Shown here piece by piece: positions 17,093-24,349 of a stretch of 45,695 bases of DNA; the stretch's first letter is position 1, and the number at the start of each line of letters is the position of its first letter. The notes below the pieces were generated by a model. The model made no database searches and was not told where the DNA came from. It saw only the letters and a program-made list of their open reading frames with translations. The DNA lies in contig NZ_MSJQ01000407.1 of assembly GCF_014596515.1 (NCBI RefSeq), forward strand, positions 1 through 45,695. The letters are read 5' to 3'. This DNA is from Streptomyces sp. CBMA156 (GTDB lineage Bacteria > Actinomycetota > Actinomycetes > Streptomycetales > Streptomycetaceae). A program made the translations under genes and the position numbers.

Positions 17093-18630
17093 GCCGCCCC
17101 TACGCCACCGACGAGCAGTACGAGCATTGGTACATGGCCGAGTGCTGCCGCTGCAGCCAGCGCAGACACAAGGCCGGCACCTGGCCGGACGGATACGTCT
17201 GTCGCACCTGCTCGGACCGCGCGGTGCGAACACGAGGCACGTGCCCGGGATGCGGCCAGGACCGTGCCCTGCCCGGACGTCACCCCGCCGACGGCTCCGC
17301 GATCTGCACGACCTGCGCCGGCTTCTCCCAGACCTTCGACTGCTCGCGCTGCGGCTTCGAGGGCAAACTGCTGGGCGGCCGGCTCTGCGAACGCTGCACA
17401 CTCACCGACCGGCTGACCGCCCTCCTGGACGACGGCACCGGCCGCGTCCGGCCCGCGCTGACACCCTTGTTCAACCTGCTGGCGGCGATGGACAAGCCCA
17501 GAAGCGGCCTGGCCTGGCTGGAGATGCGCCGCGGCCATCCCGGAAACGCCTCGCAGCTACTGCGGCGGCTCGGTCTCGGCGAGATCCCTCTGACCCACGA
17601 TGCCTTCCACGAACTCCAGCCCTGGCGGGCAGCGGCTCACCTGGAAGAACTCCTGATGGCCAGCAAAGTCCTGCCCGCCGTCGACAAGTACATCTGCTCC
17701 TTCCAACGATGGCTGCCCGGCCACCTGGCCAGCATCGCCGATCCCGAGCACGTCAAGACGATCAAGCTCTTCGCGACCTGGCGCGTCCTTCCCCACCTGC
17801 GTGAACGAGCCGATCGCAGTCGGATCACACCGAGCGTCCGCGGCTTCGCAGCCGAGCAGATCACCTGCGCGACAGCATTCCTGCAGTGGCTCAGCGCACG
17901 GAACACTACCCTCGCGTCCTTGGGCCGGCTCGACATCGACGCCTGGTTCGCCGAGAACACCGAACGCGGCCGCACCTCCCTGAGACCCTTCCTCAACTGG
18001 GCCATGCAGGGCTGCCGATGCCCACGCTCCCTCTCCATCCCCGCACAGAGGATTTCCCGGCGACCCGCCCTGAGCGAGGACGAACGCTTGGCCACACTCG
18101 GCCGGCTGCTGACCGACACAGACGCATCGATGCGCCTCCGCGTCGCCGGGGTCATCGTCCTCCTCTACGATCAACCCCTCACCCGGGTCGTCCAGTTGAC
18201 AGTCGACGACGTGCTCCACAACGGAGAGACCACACTGCTGCGGCTCGGGGAACCCGCCTCGCCCGTCCCCACACCGGTAGCGGCCCTGCTGCTGGCGTAC
18301 ATCGCGAACCGCGGCAACATGAACACCGCCACCAACCAGGCATCCCGCTGGCTCTTCCCCGGCCGCCGAGCCGGCCAGCCAGCCCGCCCCGACCACCTCT
18401 CCGCGCTCCTGGGCGAGATCGGCATCCCAGTCGCCGCCGCCCGCGGCGCCGCCGTCAGACAGCAACTCCTCGAACTGCCCGCCCCCGTCGTCGCGGACGC
18501 CCTCGGCTACCACGACAAGACCACCAGCCGACTCCTCCGAGAGACCGGCGGGACCTGGAGCCGACACGCCGCAGGCGACCACACCCGGTCACCAACGGGC
18601 TGGGCTCCCCGGGGAACCCACGGCAGTTGA
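17089..18630 (+). CDS. Zinc-ribbon, recombinase-like protein lacking the Tyr nucleophile (gene 3 of trio)
   Basis: 513 residues. The first 105 carry six CxxC pairs (C19/22, C38/41, C52/55 and three more up to about C103), enough for three zinc ribbons. The C-terminal 170 residues resemble a tyrosine-recombinase catalytic domain: VLLYDQPLTRVVQLTVDDV (R366 in the place of Arg I), SRWLFPGR and LGYHDKTTSRLL near 472-483. Compared with gene 1, GH becomes GY and TTSIY becomes TTSRL, so the nucleophile is Leu. The decayed copies at 28.3 and 29.7 kb also have Leu, suggesting the loss is a family trait. It may bind DNA or hold a synapse rather than cut. Three-protein recombinase sets exist in Tn554-type and RIT elements, but the zinc N-terminus and lost Tyr differ from those I know. 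Confidence 0.8.
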   Translation: MSRPYATDEQYEHWYMAECCRCSQRRHKAGTWPDGYVCRTCSDRAVRTRGTCPGCGQDRALPGRHPADGSAICTTCAGFSQTFDCSRCGFEGKLLGGRLCERCTLTDRLTALLDDGTGRVRPALTPLFNLLAAMDKPRSGLAWLEMRRGHPGNASQLLRRLGLGEIPLTHDAFHELQPWRAAAHLEELLMASKVLPAVDKYICSFQRWLPGHLASIADPEHVKTIKLFATWRVLPHLRERADRSRITPSVRGFAAEQITCATAFLQWLSARNTTLASLGRLDIDAWFAENTERGRTSLRPFLNWAMQGCRCPRSLSIPAQRISRRPALSEDERLATLGRLLTDTDASMRLRVAGVIVLLYDQPLTRVVQLTVDDVLHNGETTLLRLGEPASPVPTPVAALLLAYIANRGNMNTATNQASRWLFPGRRAGQPARPDHLSALLGEIGIPVAAARGAAVRQQLLELPAPVVADALGYHDKTTSRLLRETGGTWSRHAAGDHTRSPTGWAPRGTHGS

Positions 18631-18657
18631 ATGCGCGAGCCCACCAGTACCGAGGCC
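18615..18657. repeat. Element-end site A, overlapping the gene 3 stop codon
   Basis: AAC-CCACGGCA-GTT at 18615-18628 has the AAC-N8-GTT layout of site L but a different 8-bp centre. It is followed by a tail (18626-18657) containing GCGAGCCCACCAGTACCGAG that matches site B at 31 of 32 positions. The gene 3 stop TGA is at 18628-18630, so the coding region runs into the site. Confidence 0.65.
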
Positions 18658-18792
18658 GTTCAAGCCCTCGGCGGAGGCCATCGCCGACCGGGCGAGCAAG
18701 CCGCACCGCCACCGGGCCCCGTCGCTGCCGGTGCGGGGGCCGGCGGACGAGAAGGACGTGAGTGACGTTCCGGTTCCGAATAGGGTGACGCC

Positions 18793-19146
18793 GTGCCTCA
18801 ACGTTCTGGTCAGCCGCCTCTCCCATCCCGCCGGCAACTTGCCAGCCTGCGGGACTTCGTCCATGGAAGGACCTACTCGGCTGCCTCGGTCGCCATCCGG
18901 CTCGACGGCGCTCCGCCTCATGCCGAGGGGTCGCCCCTGGACGACGTGAGCAAGGTCGCAAATGCCCTGTACGAGGTCGTGAACGCTCTCGGCAGGCCGG
19001 TGCTGGACGCGCTGTCATCCGGGCAGCCGAACGACGAGGCGTGTGACTCGTGGATTGCGCTCTTGTTGATCGCCCAGCACTGGCGGGACTCACCTGATCT
19101 GCCAGTAGACCTGAAAGCCCTGGTCGATGGGGCGCTTCCTCTCTGA
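18793..19146 (+). CDS. Hypothetical protein in the first payload slot
   Basis: 117 residues from GTG 18793 (GGGTGA five bases upstream). It is mixed alpha-helical with no signal peptide, membrane helix or metal motif. The central DDVSKVANALYEVVNALGRPV and later CDSWIALLLIAQHW segments look like a real folded helical protein. It lies between element-end sites A and E, and its GC content is visibly lower than the flanking chromosome, consistent with transfer. I do not recognise the family. Confidence 0.55.
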   Translation: MPQRSGQPPLPSRRQLASLRDFVHGRTYSAASVAIRLDGAPPHAEGSPLDDVSKVANALYEVVNALGRPVLDALSSGQPNDEACDSWIALLLIAQHWRDSPDLPVDLKALVDGALPL

Positions 19147-19171
19147 CGCACCTCGCCCGGTCGGACCCCAG

Positions 19172-19246
19172 AAGGCTGTCACGTTCAGTAGCAATGCCGG
19201 AACGAGGTGGGCCAACTCGCGACGGTTGAATACGCCAGTACCGACC
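19172..19246. repeat. Site E: internal copy of the 64-bp boundary repeat
   Basis: 19172-19235 matches 30517-30580 with four mismatches in 64 bases. It includes CAAC-TCGCGACG-GTTG at 19213-19228. After TTGAATACGC it lacks the 8 bases GAGCCCAC found in site B and continues CAGTACCGA, so the copy has a precise 8-bp deletion in the terminal tail. Confidence 0.8.
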
Positions 19247-19411
19247 CCCAGCTTCGCCGCCCTGCCCGCCATCGCGCTCGCCACCGTGCTGTTCCCCGCG
19301 CTGGTGTCCGTCGTCACCCCGCAGGCGAAATGACGCATCGGGCCCCGGCCCGTCTTCGGCCGCTGCCGGTACCCGGCTGCTGGTGACAGGCCTCCTCGGG
19401 GAAACGCCCCC

Positions 19412-19455
19412 ACCCGCCCTCCCTTCCCGCTCCGGGAGGGAGGGCGGGTTCTTTA
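19412..19455. terminator. Strong intrinsic terminator
   Basis: ACCCGCCCTCCCT (19412-19424) pairs with AGGGAGGGCGGGT (19437-19449) in a perfect 13-bp stem with a 12-base loop. TTCTTT follows on the plus strand. It can end transcription arriving from the left; on the minus strand it lies about 280 bp after the PASTA-protein stop. Confidence 0.8.
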
Positions 19456-19730
19456 CCCGGTTCTTTCTATAGGGCGGCAGCACCACCGGACGCCGGTCGA
19501 CCGGCGTCCGGTACGACCTGCGCGGACGCGGCGCGCCGGGCCCGCGTCCGCGCAGGTCGGGGCCGCGGCCTCGGGCAGGACCTCCGCAACCCAAAGACGA
19601 TGCCGAGCGAGCTGCGCGGCTGACGGCATCGGAGCCCGCCACCCGCAGCCGTTCCCCCGCTCCGGGTGGCTCCCCTGCCCGGCAGGACGGGGCGCCGTCC
19701 GCCGGTGCGCGGGCCGAAGGGCCCGGTCGC

Positions 19731-20309
19731 TCAGGTTCTGCCGGGTTTGCCCGTCGAGACCAGCAGGAGGACGGACGAGCCCGGTGCCACCGGTTCTGCG
19801 CCACCCCGGGGGGCACTGCTGATCACCTGCCCGGCGGGAGCGTTCCAGTCCGTGTGCCGCATGATCGTGCAGCTCAGTCCGAGTCCGCGCAGCAGGCTTC
19901 CGGCCTGTTCGACCGGCATGCCGGCCAGGTCCGGCAGCGCGATGCCCGCTCCCGCGGTCTGCTCCTGCTCCTGTGTCGGAGTCGCATCGGCGCTTCCGCT
20001 CTTGGGGGTGCCGGTGGCGAGCGGGGTGCACGCCCCGTTCGCCGGTGGGGACAGGGACGGGGAGGCGCCGGGCGCGGGCGGCACGGGCTTCAGCGCGAAG
20101 AACCCCACCGTGGCGCACGCCAGCACGCAGCACGCCGCAGCGGTGCCGAGGAGCGCCCGGCGGGTGCGGCTGCGGCTGACGACTCGCTCGATCGCGGCCG
20201 CGTCGACGACCGGCGCCGTCGGCCCGTCGGCGAAGGAGGCCACCGCGGCACGCAGCTCGTCTTCGAGGCCCGGCTCGAACGGGGCGGGTCCGGACGACGT
20301 GCTCCTCAC
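19731..20309 (-). CDS. Membrane-anchored PASTA-domain protein, likely partner of the sigma factor
   Basis: 192 residues. Residues about 1-50 are cytoplasmic and charged (FEPGLEDELRAAVASFADGP). A single membrane helix follows (LLGTAAACCVLACATVGFFAL, about 53-73), then a Pro/Ser/Thr linker. The C-terminus is a PASTA domain (LPDLAGMPVEQAGSLLRGLG at about 125-144, ending VAPGSSVLLLVS). PASTA domains bind peptidoglycan or beta-lactams in other proteins. GTG 20309 overlaps the sigma stop (GTGA), giving translational coupling. By position it is an anti-sigma or sensor for the upstream sigma factor, although no zinc anti-sigma motif is seen; that role is inference. Confidence 0.75.
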   Translation of the reverse strand: MRSTSSGPAPFEPGLEDELRAAVASFADGPTAPVVDAAAIERVVSRSRTRRALLGTAAACCVLACATVGFFALKPVPPAPGASPSLSPPANGACTPLATGTPKSGSADATPTQEQEQTAGAGIALPDLAGMPVEQAGSLLRGLGLSCTIMRHTDWNAPAGQVISSAPRGGAEPVAPGSSVLLLVSTGKPGRT

Positions 20310-20854
20310 TTCGTACCTCCGAAAGCGGCCGACGGGGTGTGCGGCGCCTGGGCGCCCGATACGGAATCGCGCAGCTTGGCCAGGCCGCGGGCGAGCTGGG
20401 ACCTCACCGCACTCGAAGAGATGTCCAGGACGTCGGCGACCTGCCGGGCGTCCAGATCGTGCAGGTAGTACAGGACCACCACGCTGCGCATGCCCATCGG
20501 CAGCCCGAGCAGTGCCTCGATCAGTTCCGCGCGCAGATCCACCTGCCCGAACCGGTCCCGGGGGTCGGCCGTCTCGGGCACCCCCGACAGCCCGGGGCGC
20601 TCGCCCAGGCGCGACAGCCGCCGCCAGCGGTCGTTGGCCAGGTTGACCAGCACTTTGCGCACGTACGCCTCCGGCGAGTCCGCCACCGCGACCTTCCGCC
20701 ACTGTCGGCACGCCCGCTCCAGTGCCTCCTGCACCAGATCCTCGGCCACGTGCACGTCACCGGTCAGCGCATACGCGGTGCGGAACAACGCTCCCGACCG
20801 ATGTGCGACGAACTCCGTGAATCCGTTGCCCGGACCGCTCCTGCGAAACCTCAC
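20306..20854 (-). CDS. SigE-family ECF RNA polymerase sigma factor
   Basis: 182 residues from GTG 20854 (GGAGG seven bases upstream). Region 2 is GFTEFVAHRSGALFRTAYAL then VHVAEDLVQEALERACRQW (about 10-55). Region 4 is ALLGLPMGMRSVVVLYYLHD then DISSSAVRSQLARGLAKLR (about 110-165), with the HTH at its end. This is the short form typical of the actinobacterial SigE-like (SigE-family/ECF41-unrelated) group used for stress or envelope responses. It is coupled to a PASTA membrane protein. Its autoregulated promoter may lie in 20855-20960, but I could not fix its boxes. Confidence 0.88.
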   Translation of the reverse strand: MRFRRSGPGNGFTEFVAHRSGALFRTAYALTGDVHVAEDLVQEALERACRQWRKVAVADSPEAYVRKVLVNLANDRWRRLSRLGERPGLSGVPETADPRDRFGQVDLRAELIEALLGLPMGMRSVVVLYYLHDLDARQVADVLDISSSAVRSQLARGLAKLRDSVSGAQAPHTPSAAFGGTK

Positions 20855-21217
20855 CCGCCGACCTCCTCTCCTCGTCCCGTCCCGATCACTGCCCCTATGA
20901 CGGCGGAACGGGGCCGGGTGCTGCACCGAGCCGTCGGCAGTGACGTGAATCACAGCTGGGACGGAAGGGTGTCCCAGGACCTCGCGCCGCTGCCGCCCGG
21001 GGTGGGGGCGGGGCCCGGCGTCCCGCGCGGGCGGAGCGGAAGCGGGCTCGGGCTCCGACCGGCCGCCCGTCGTCACGGAACGCGGGCCGGCCCTCTCCCG
21101 GGAGGCGAGCTGGCGAGTCTGGCCGTCCGGGGGTTCAGTCCTCCGGGATGCCCGGCCTGGCCGGTGGGGGCGGTGGGGCTGCGGCGAAGTGGTCTCCGCC
21201 CCGGCCGGCGCTGGGTG
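20855..21217. other. Upstream region of the sigma factor gene
   Basis: 363 bp without a supported gene. Frames extending the sigma protein upstream have no ribosome site and unlike composition, so I start the gene at 20854. CTCTCCCGGGAGG at 21092-21104 is a short palindrome of unknown use. Confidence 0.45.
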
Positions 21218-21325
21218 TCAGTCCTCCCACAGCTCGGTCATCTCGCGGTCGCAGTGGTAGCAGTACATGGATGCGCTGTCGGCCAGGTCGAAGAACAGCC
21301 CCGGGTTCGCCTTGTGCATCGCGGC
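21218..21325 (-). pseudogene. 3' end of an unknown gene cut by remnant 2
   Basis: The minus-strand frame ending at 21218 reads AAMHKANPGLFFDLADS and YCYHCDREMTELWED, protein-like and unlike the antisense noise upstream of it. Homology to the gene 3 remnant begins on the other strand at about 21326, so this looks like a tail of about 35 codons whose front was replaced at the junction. The YCYHC suggests a zinc site. Family not recognised. Confidence 0.4.
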
Positions 21326-22250
21326 CCCGACACCCGCACCGGCCCGCGCCTGCTCCCGCTGCACGACCTGCTCGTCGGGATGGACCGGCCCAAGGGCCGC
21401 CTCGTCCGGCTGAACAACCCGCAGGTCCCCGCGCTGCTGAGGGACCTCGCCACCGGCAACATCGCCCTCACCCACGAGGCTATCCAGCAGGTGCCGAACT
21501 GGCGGACCGCCGCCTACCTGCGCGATCTGCTCATGGAATGCGGCGTCCTGCCCCGCCAGGACCGCCAGCTCCTTCTCTTCCAACGCTGGCTGGCCGAACG
21601 GCTCGCGGCGACCACGGACCCCGAACACGAGCAGTTCCTGCGGCACTTCGCCCACTGGCACCAGCTCCGCAAGCTGCGCGTCAAGGCCGACACCGGCCCG
21701 CTGAGCGTCAGCACCGCCAGCAGACCACCGCCAGCAGACCACCCAGGCCGACGCCTTCCTCACCTGGCTCACCCGCCGAGGCAGCACGCCGGCAACGGCA
21801 ATCCAAGCCGATCTCGACGCCTGGCACACCGAGAACTACGCCACCCGCCGCGCGGCACAACCCTTCCTGCGCTGGTGCATGGACACGCAGCGCATGCCGC
21901 GCCTGGCCATCCCCTACCAGGCGACGGCCAACCCACTACCGCTTGGCCAGCACCAGCGGTTGACCGCCCTCCGTTGCGTCCTCGGCAACGAAGCCGCGCC
22001 GCTGAGGGTCCGGGTCGCCGCCAGTCTCGTCCTGCTGTTCGCCCAGCCCCTCACCCGCGTCGTCCGCCTGACGACCGGCGACGTCCTGGACGACGGCCAG
22101 CAGGTCCACCTCCGACTCGGAGACCCGCCCTCGCCCCTGCCCGAGCCTGTCGCCGCTCTCGTTCGCGGCTACCTTCGCTCACTCCCGGCCCACGCACCGG
22201 CGGTGAACCTATCCACCCGCTGGCTCTTCCCCGGCCGCCGCCCAGGCCTA
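21326..22250 (+). pseudogene. Decayed copy of trio gene 3 (remnant 2)
   Basis: From about 21326 the frame reads PLHDLLVGMDRPKGR and NIALTHEAIQQVPNWRTAAY, parallel to FNLLAAMDKPRSG and IPLTHDAFHELQPWRAAAH of the intact gene 3. The frame shifts around 21712-21740, where a 14-bp unit (CACCGCCAGCAGAC) is duplicated. It resumes as QADAFLTWLTRRG and runs to SLVLLFAQPLTRVVRLTTGD and TRWLFPGRR. The zinc N-terminus is missing and the C-terminal 100 residues are replaced by site C. No copy of genes 1 or 2 accompanies it. Confidence 0.85.
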
Positions 22251-22264
22251 TCGCCCGGCATCAG

Positions 22265-22302
22265 GAATACACGACACTTCAACATGCGCGCCTACCAGTC
22301 CC
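22265..22302. repeat. Element-end site C
   Basis: 38 bases matching site D (29421-29458) at 34 positions, including CATGCGCGCCTACCAGTCCC. The tail GCGCGCCTACCAGTCCCGAG (to about 22305) parallels GCGAGCCCACCAGTACCGAG of sites A and B. It directly truncates remnant 2. Confidence 0.7.
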
Positions 22303-22304
22303 GA

Positions 22305-22340
22305 GGCCGCGAGGGCGGGACGGCGCCCGCCCTCGCGGCC
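22305..22340. terminator. Perfect 15-bp hairpin directly after site C
   Basis: GGCCGCGAGGGCGGG (22305-22319) pairs perfectly with CCCGCCCTCGCGGCC (22326-22340) around a 6-base loop. It starts at the last bases of the site C tail. It may act as a terminator or be part of the element end; no T tract follows. Confidence 0.65.
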
Positions 22341-22443
22341 CTTGGCTATCGCTTGAGCCCGCCATCGTTTGCCGACAGGTGTCGCGGGTGAAGGCGTCGC
22401 GGTCTTTGGCATTGCGCGGCAGTGTGGAAATTCCGGCTTCGGG

Positions 22444-23079
22444 TCAGGCCGGCGGGTCGGGGGTGTATCTGGCGAGCATGGTCTGGACGGCCTCTTCGAC
22501 GGCGTTGTGGATGTCGGAGGCTGCGGGGTTCCAGCCGGTCAGCAGCATGCGGGGCCACAGGACGTAGTTGGCGATCATGCCGAGGAACTGGTTCGCGGCG
22601 CTCTCGGCGTCGGGCACATCGGCGTTGCCCGCCTCATGCTCGGATTCCAAGTAGTGCTGGACGGAGGCGAAGTAGGGCAGTTTGCCGAGCTGGAACTGCA
22701 TCCGTCCCAGCTCGGGGAAACGAGGCAGTTCGGCGATGACGATCCGGAACAGGCCTGCCATGCGGGGCTGGCCGATCAGTTCGGCGTAGCGGTGGCCGAT
22801 GGCTGTCAGCCCGGAGCGCAGATCTCCCGTCTGTGGCCGCGCGGCGGTATCGCCGGCGTCGCGCTGCCAGGACTCGGTGACGATGGCCTCGAAGAGGGCC
22901 GCCTTGGTGGGGAACTGCTTGAACAGCGTGGACTTCGAGACCCCGGCCGCTTCGGCGATCCGCGCGAGGGAGGTGCCGTCGTAGCCACGGTCCAAGAACA
23001 GTTCTGTGGCCGCGGAGGTGATCGCCTCGCGCTTCTGCTGGGCGAGCCTGCGGTGATGCGCGGTGAGTTCTGCTGCCAT
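22444..23079 (-). CDS. TetR-family repressor of the divergent SDR gene
   Basis: 211 residues. The HTH is AITSAATELFLDRGYDGTSL then ARIAEAAGVSKSTLFKQF (about 18-56), followed by the AefR-like C-terminal pattern QFLGMIANYVLWPRMLL near 165-181. ATG 23079 is supported by standard HTH spacing rather than a ribosome site. It is divergent from an SDR oxidoreductase with two long palindromes between, which also overlap a good promoter for the SDR gene. It probably represses both genes until an aldehyde, quinone or similar ligand binds; the ligand is unknown. Confidence 0.9.
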   Translation of the reverse strand: MAAELTAHHRRLAQQKREAITSAATELFLDRGYDGTSLARIAEAAGVSKSTLFKQFPTKAALFEAIVTESWQRDAGDTAARPQTGDLRSGLTAIGHRYAELIGQPRMAGLFRIVIAELPRFPELGRMQFQLGKLPYFASVQHYLESEHEAGNADVPDAESAANQFLGMIANYVLWPRMLLTGWNPAASDIHNAVEEAVQTMLARYTPDPPA

Positions 23080-23101
23080 GCGAAGAGTATGCCGCAGCCC
23101 C

Positions 23102-23173
23102 GAGGCGAGTCACTTGACTCGCCTCGGAGGCCCGCTTACGGTGCAGCAGTAAGGCGAGTCGAGTGACTCGCCT
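23102..23173. promoter_or_regulatory. SDR promoter bracketed by two TetR operators
   Basis: GAGGCGAGTCA-CT-TGACTCGCCTC (23102-23125) is a perfect 11-bp palindrome, and AGGCGAGTC-GAGT-GACTCGCCT (23152-23173) repeats its arms. Between and over them is TTGACT (23114-23119)-17 bp-TACGGT (23137-23142), a near-consensus promoter directed at the SDR gene. One operator covers the -35 box and the other the start region. Confidence 0.85.
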
Positions 23174-23225
23174 CTGAGCTGCGGCACCTGGGCGCATCCT
23201 GGTCGTCGTACGGTGGAGGAAGTTC

Positions 23226-23984
23226 ATGACAGTCGACAAGATCGCTTTGGTGACCGGTGCGAATCGCGGCCTCGGGCGCAGCGCGGCCATCGCCCTGGCC
23301 ACCCGCGGGGTGCGGGTGGTGGTCACCCACCGCGGTGATGCGGCCGGGGCTGAGAAGACGGTGGAACAGGTGCGGGCCGTGGGTGGGACGGCCGCTGTTC
23401 TCCGGCTCGACATCAGCGACGTCTCCTCCTTCGCGTCCTTCACCTCCGAACTGGGCGCGCAGCTGGAGCGCTGGGGTACTTCGCGGCTCGACATCCTGGT
23501 CAACAACGCGGGAGTGGGAGTCTTCGGGCCGCTGGAGACTGTCACGACCGACGACTTCGACACGGTGATGGGCACCAACGTCCGGGGCACGTTCTTCCTC
23601 ATCCAGTCGCTCGTGCCGCTGCTGGCCCAGGGCGGCCAGGTCATCAACGTCTCGACGTCACTGACCCGCCACACCAGCCCCGCCACCTCGGTCTACTCCG
23701 CGTCGAAGGCCGCCGTCGAAGCTCTGAGCCGCACCCTCGCCGCAGAACTCGGACCTCGCGGCATCCGGGTCAACTCCATCGCCCCGGGGCCGACCGCCAC
23801 CGACTTCAACGGCGGAGCGATGCGGGACGACGCCGGAACGCGCCAGGTTCTGGCCGGACAGACCGCGCTCGGCCGCGTCGGCGAACCCGAGGAGATCGGC
23901 GACGCCATCGCCACGCTGGCCTCCGAGGGACTGCGCTGGGTCACCGCCCAGCGCATCGAGGTCTCCGGCGGCGCCCTCCTGTGA
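23226..23984 (+). CDS. Short-chain dehydrogenase/reductase
   Basis: 252 residues of the classical SDR family. Cofactor motif TGANRGLG (about 11-18), NNAGVGVFG (about 94-102), catalytic Ser in NVSTSLTRH (about 143) and the YSASK pair (Tyr 157, Lys 161), then IAPGPTATDF. The arginines after the first glycine motif favour NADPH. GGAGG lies about seven bases before ATG 23226. It is controlled by the divergent TetR. Substrate unknown. Confidence 0.9.
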   Translation: MTVDKIALVTGANRGLGRSAAIALATRGVRVVVTHRGDAAGAEKTVEQVRAVGGTAAVLRLDISDVSSFASFTSELGAQLERWGTSRLDILVNNAGVGVFGPLETVTTDDFDTVMGTNVRGTFFLIQSLVPLLAQGGQVINVSTSLTRHTSPATSVYSASKAAVEALSRTLAAELGPRGIRVNSIAPGPTATDFNGGAMRDDAGTRQVLAGQTALGRVGEPEEIGDAIATLASEGLRWVTAQRIEVSGGALL

Positions 23985-24029
23985 CGCCGGGCGACGGCCG
24001 GTAGGGAAGCAGGCAGTGACGGCCCCGAA

Positions 24030-24184
24030 TCACTCCGAGCCGACCGGCTCGTCCGGCTCTGGCGCATCAGGGTCCCGAAGCGGAGGCAGGGCGCCGGCGG
24101 CCGGGACGCCGGCGGTGAAGCTGAAGCGGCCGAGGAGGTCAGGTTGCGGTGCTTGAGCGGGGAGAGCCGGGCGATGTCCTGACG
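24030..24184 (-). pseudogene. C-terminal fragment of a Tn3-family transposase
   Basis: Read on the minus strand, DIARLSPLKHRNL (24178-24140) is followed one base out of phase by LLGRFSFTAGVPAAGALPPL and RDPDAPEPDE to a stop at 24030. Together these give the usual end of actinobacterial Tn3 transposases (LSPxxHxxxNxLGRYSF..LRPLRDPD). A single deleted base (AAC reads AC) explains the shift. Homology stops at about 24185, so only the last 50 codons remain. I know this ending from the family rather than from a search. Confidence 0.65.
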
Positions 24185-24349
24185 GGGTGCAGCAGGTCCC
24201 AGGACAGCTCCATACCCGCACCCTCTTTTCGCCCGGCGGGCAGGTCTCAGGGCCCGGCGCGAAGTGACCGGGTTCGGCCTCCGGGCGAAGTCGTTCACGG
24301 CGAGTCGGCCGGTGGCCTGCCCCGGGGTGCCGACGTCGCGCGCCGTCGC

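Larger units (their letters stand above)
19147..19730. other. Intergenic region with site E and a terminator
   Basis: 584 bp. The left part holds the 64-bp repeat copy (site E). At 19241-19333 a hydrophobic frame ends in PALVSVVTPQAK, but it has no start of its own and I cannot support it as a gene. A strong hairpin lies at 19412-19449. From 19460 to 19730 nothing was recognised beyond GC-rich sequence downstream of the PASTA-protein stop. Confidence 0.5.

Noticed and set aside
19241..19333. Small hydrophobic peptide ending PALVSVVTPQAK
   Set aside because: No start codon with a ribosome site lies in the right place and the frame enters from the unrelated preceding gene region.
21218..21829. 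Full 203-residue minus-strand protein
   Set aside because: All but its last 35 codons are antisense to the gene 3 remnant; only the tail looks like real protein.
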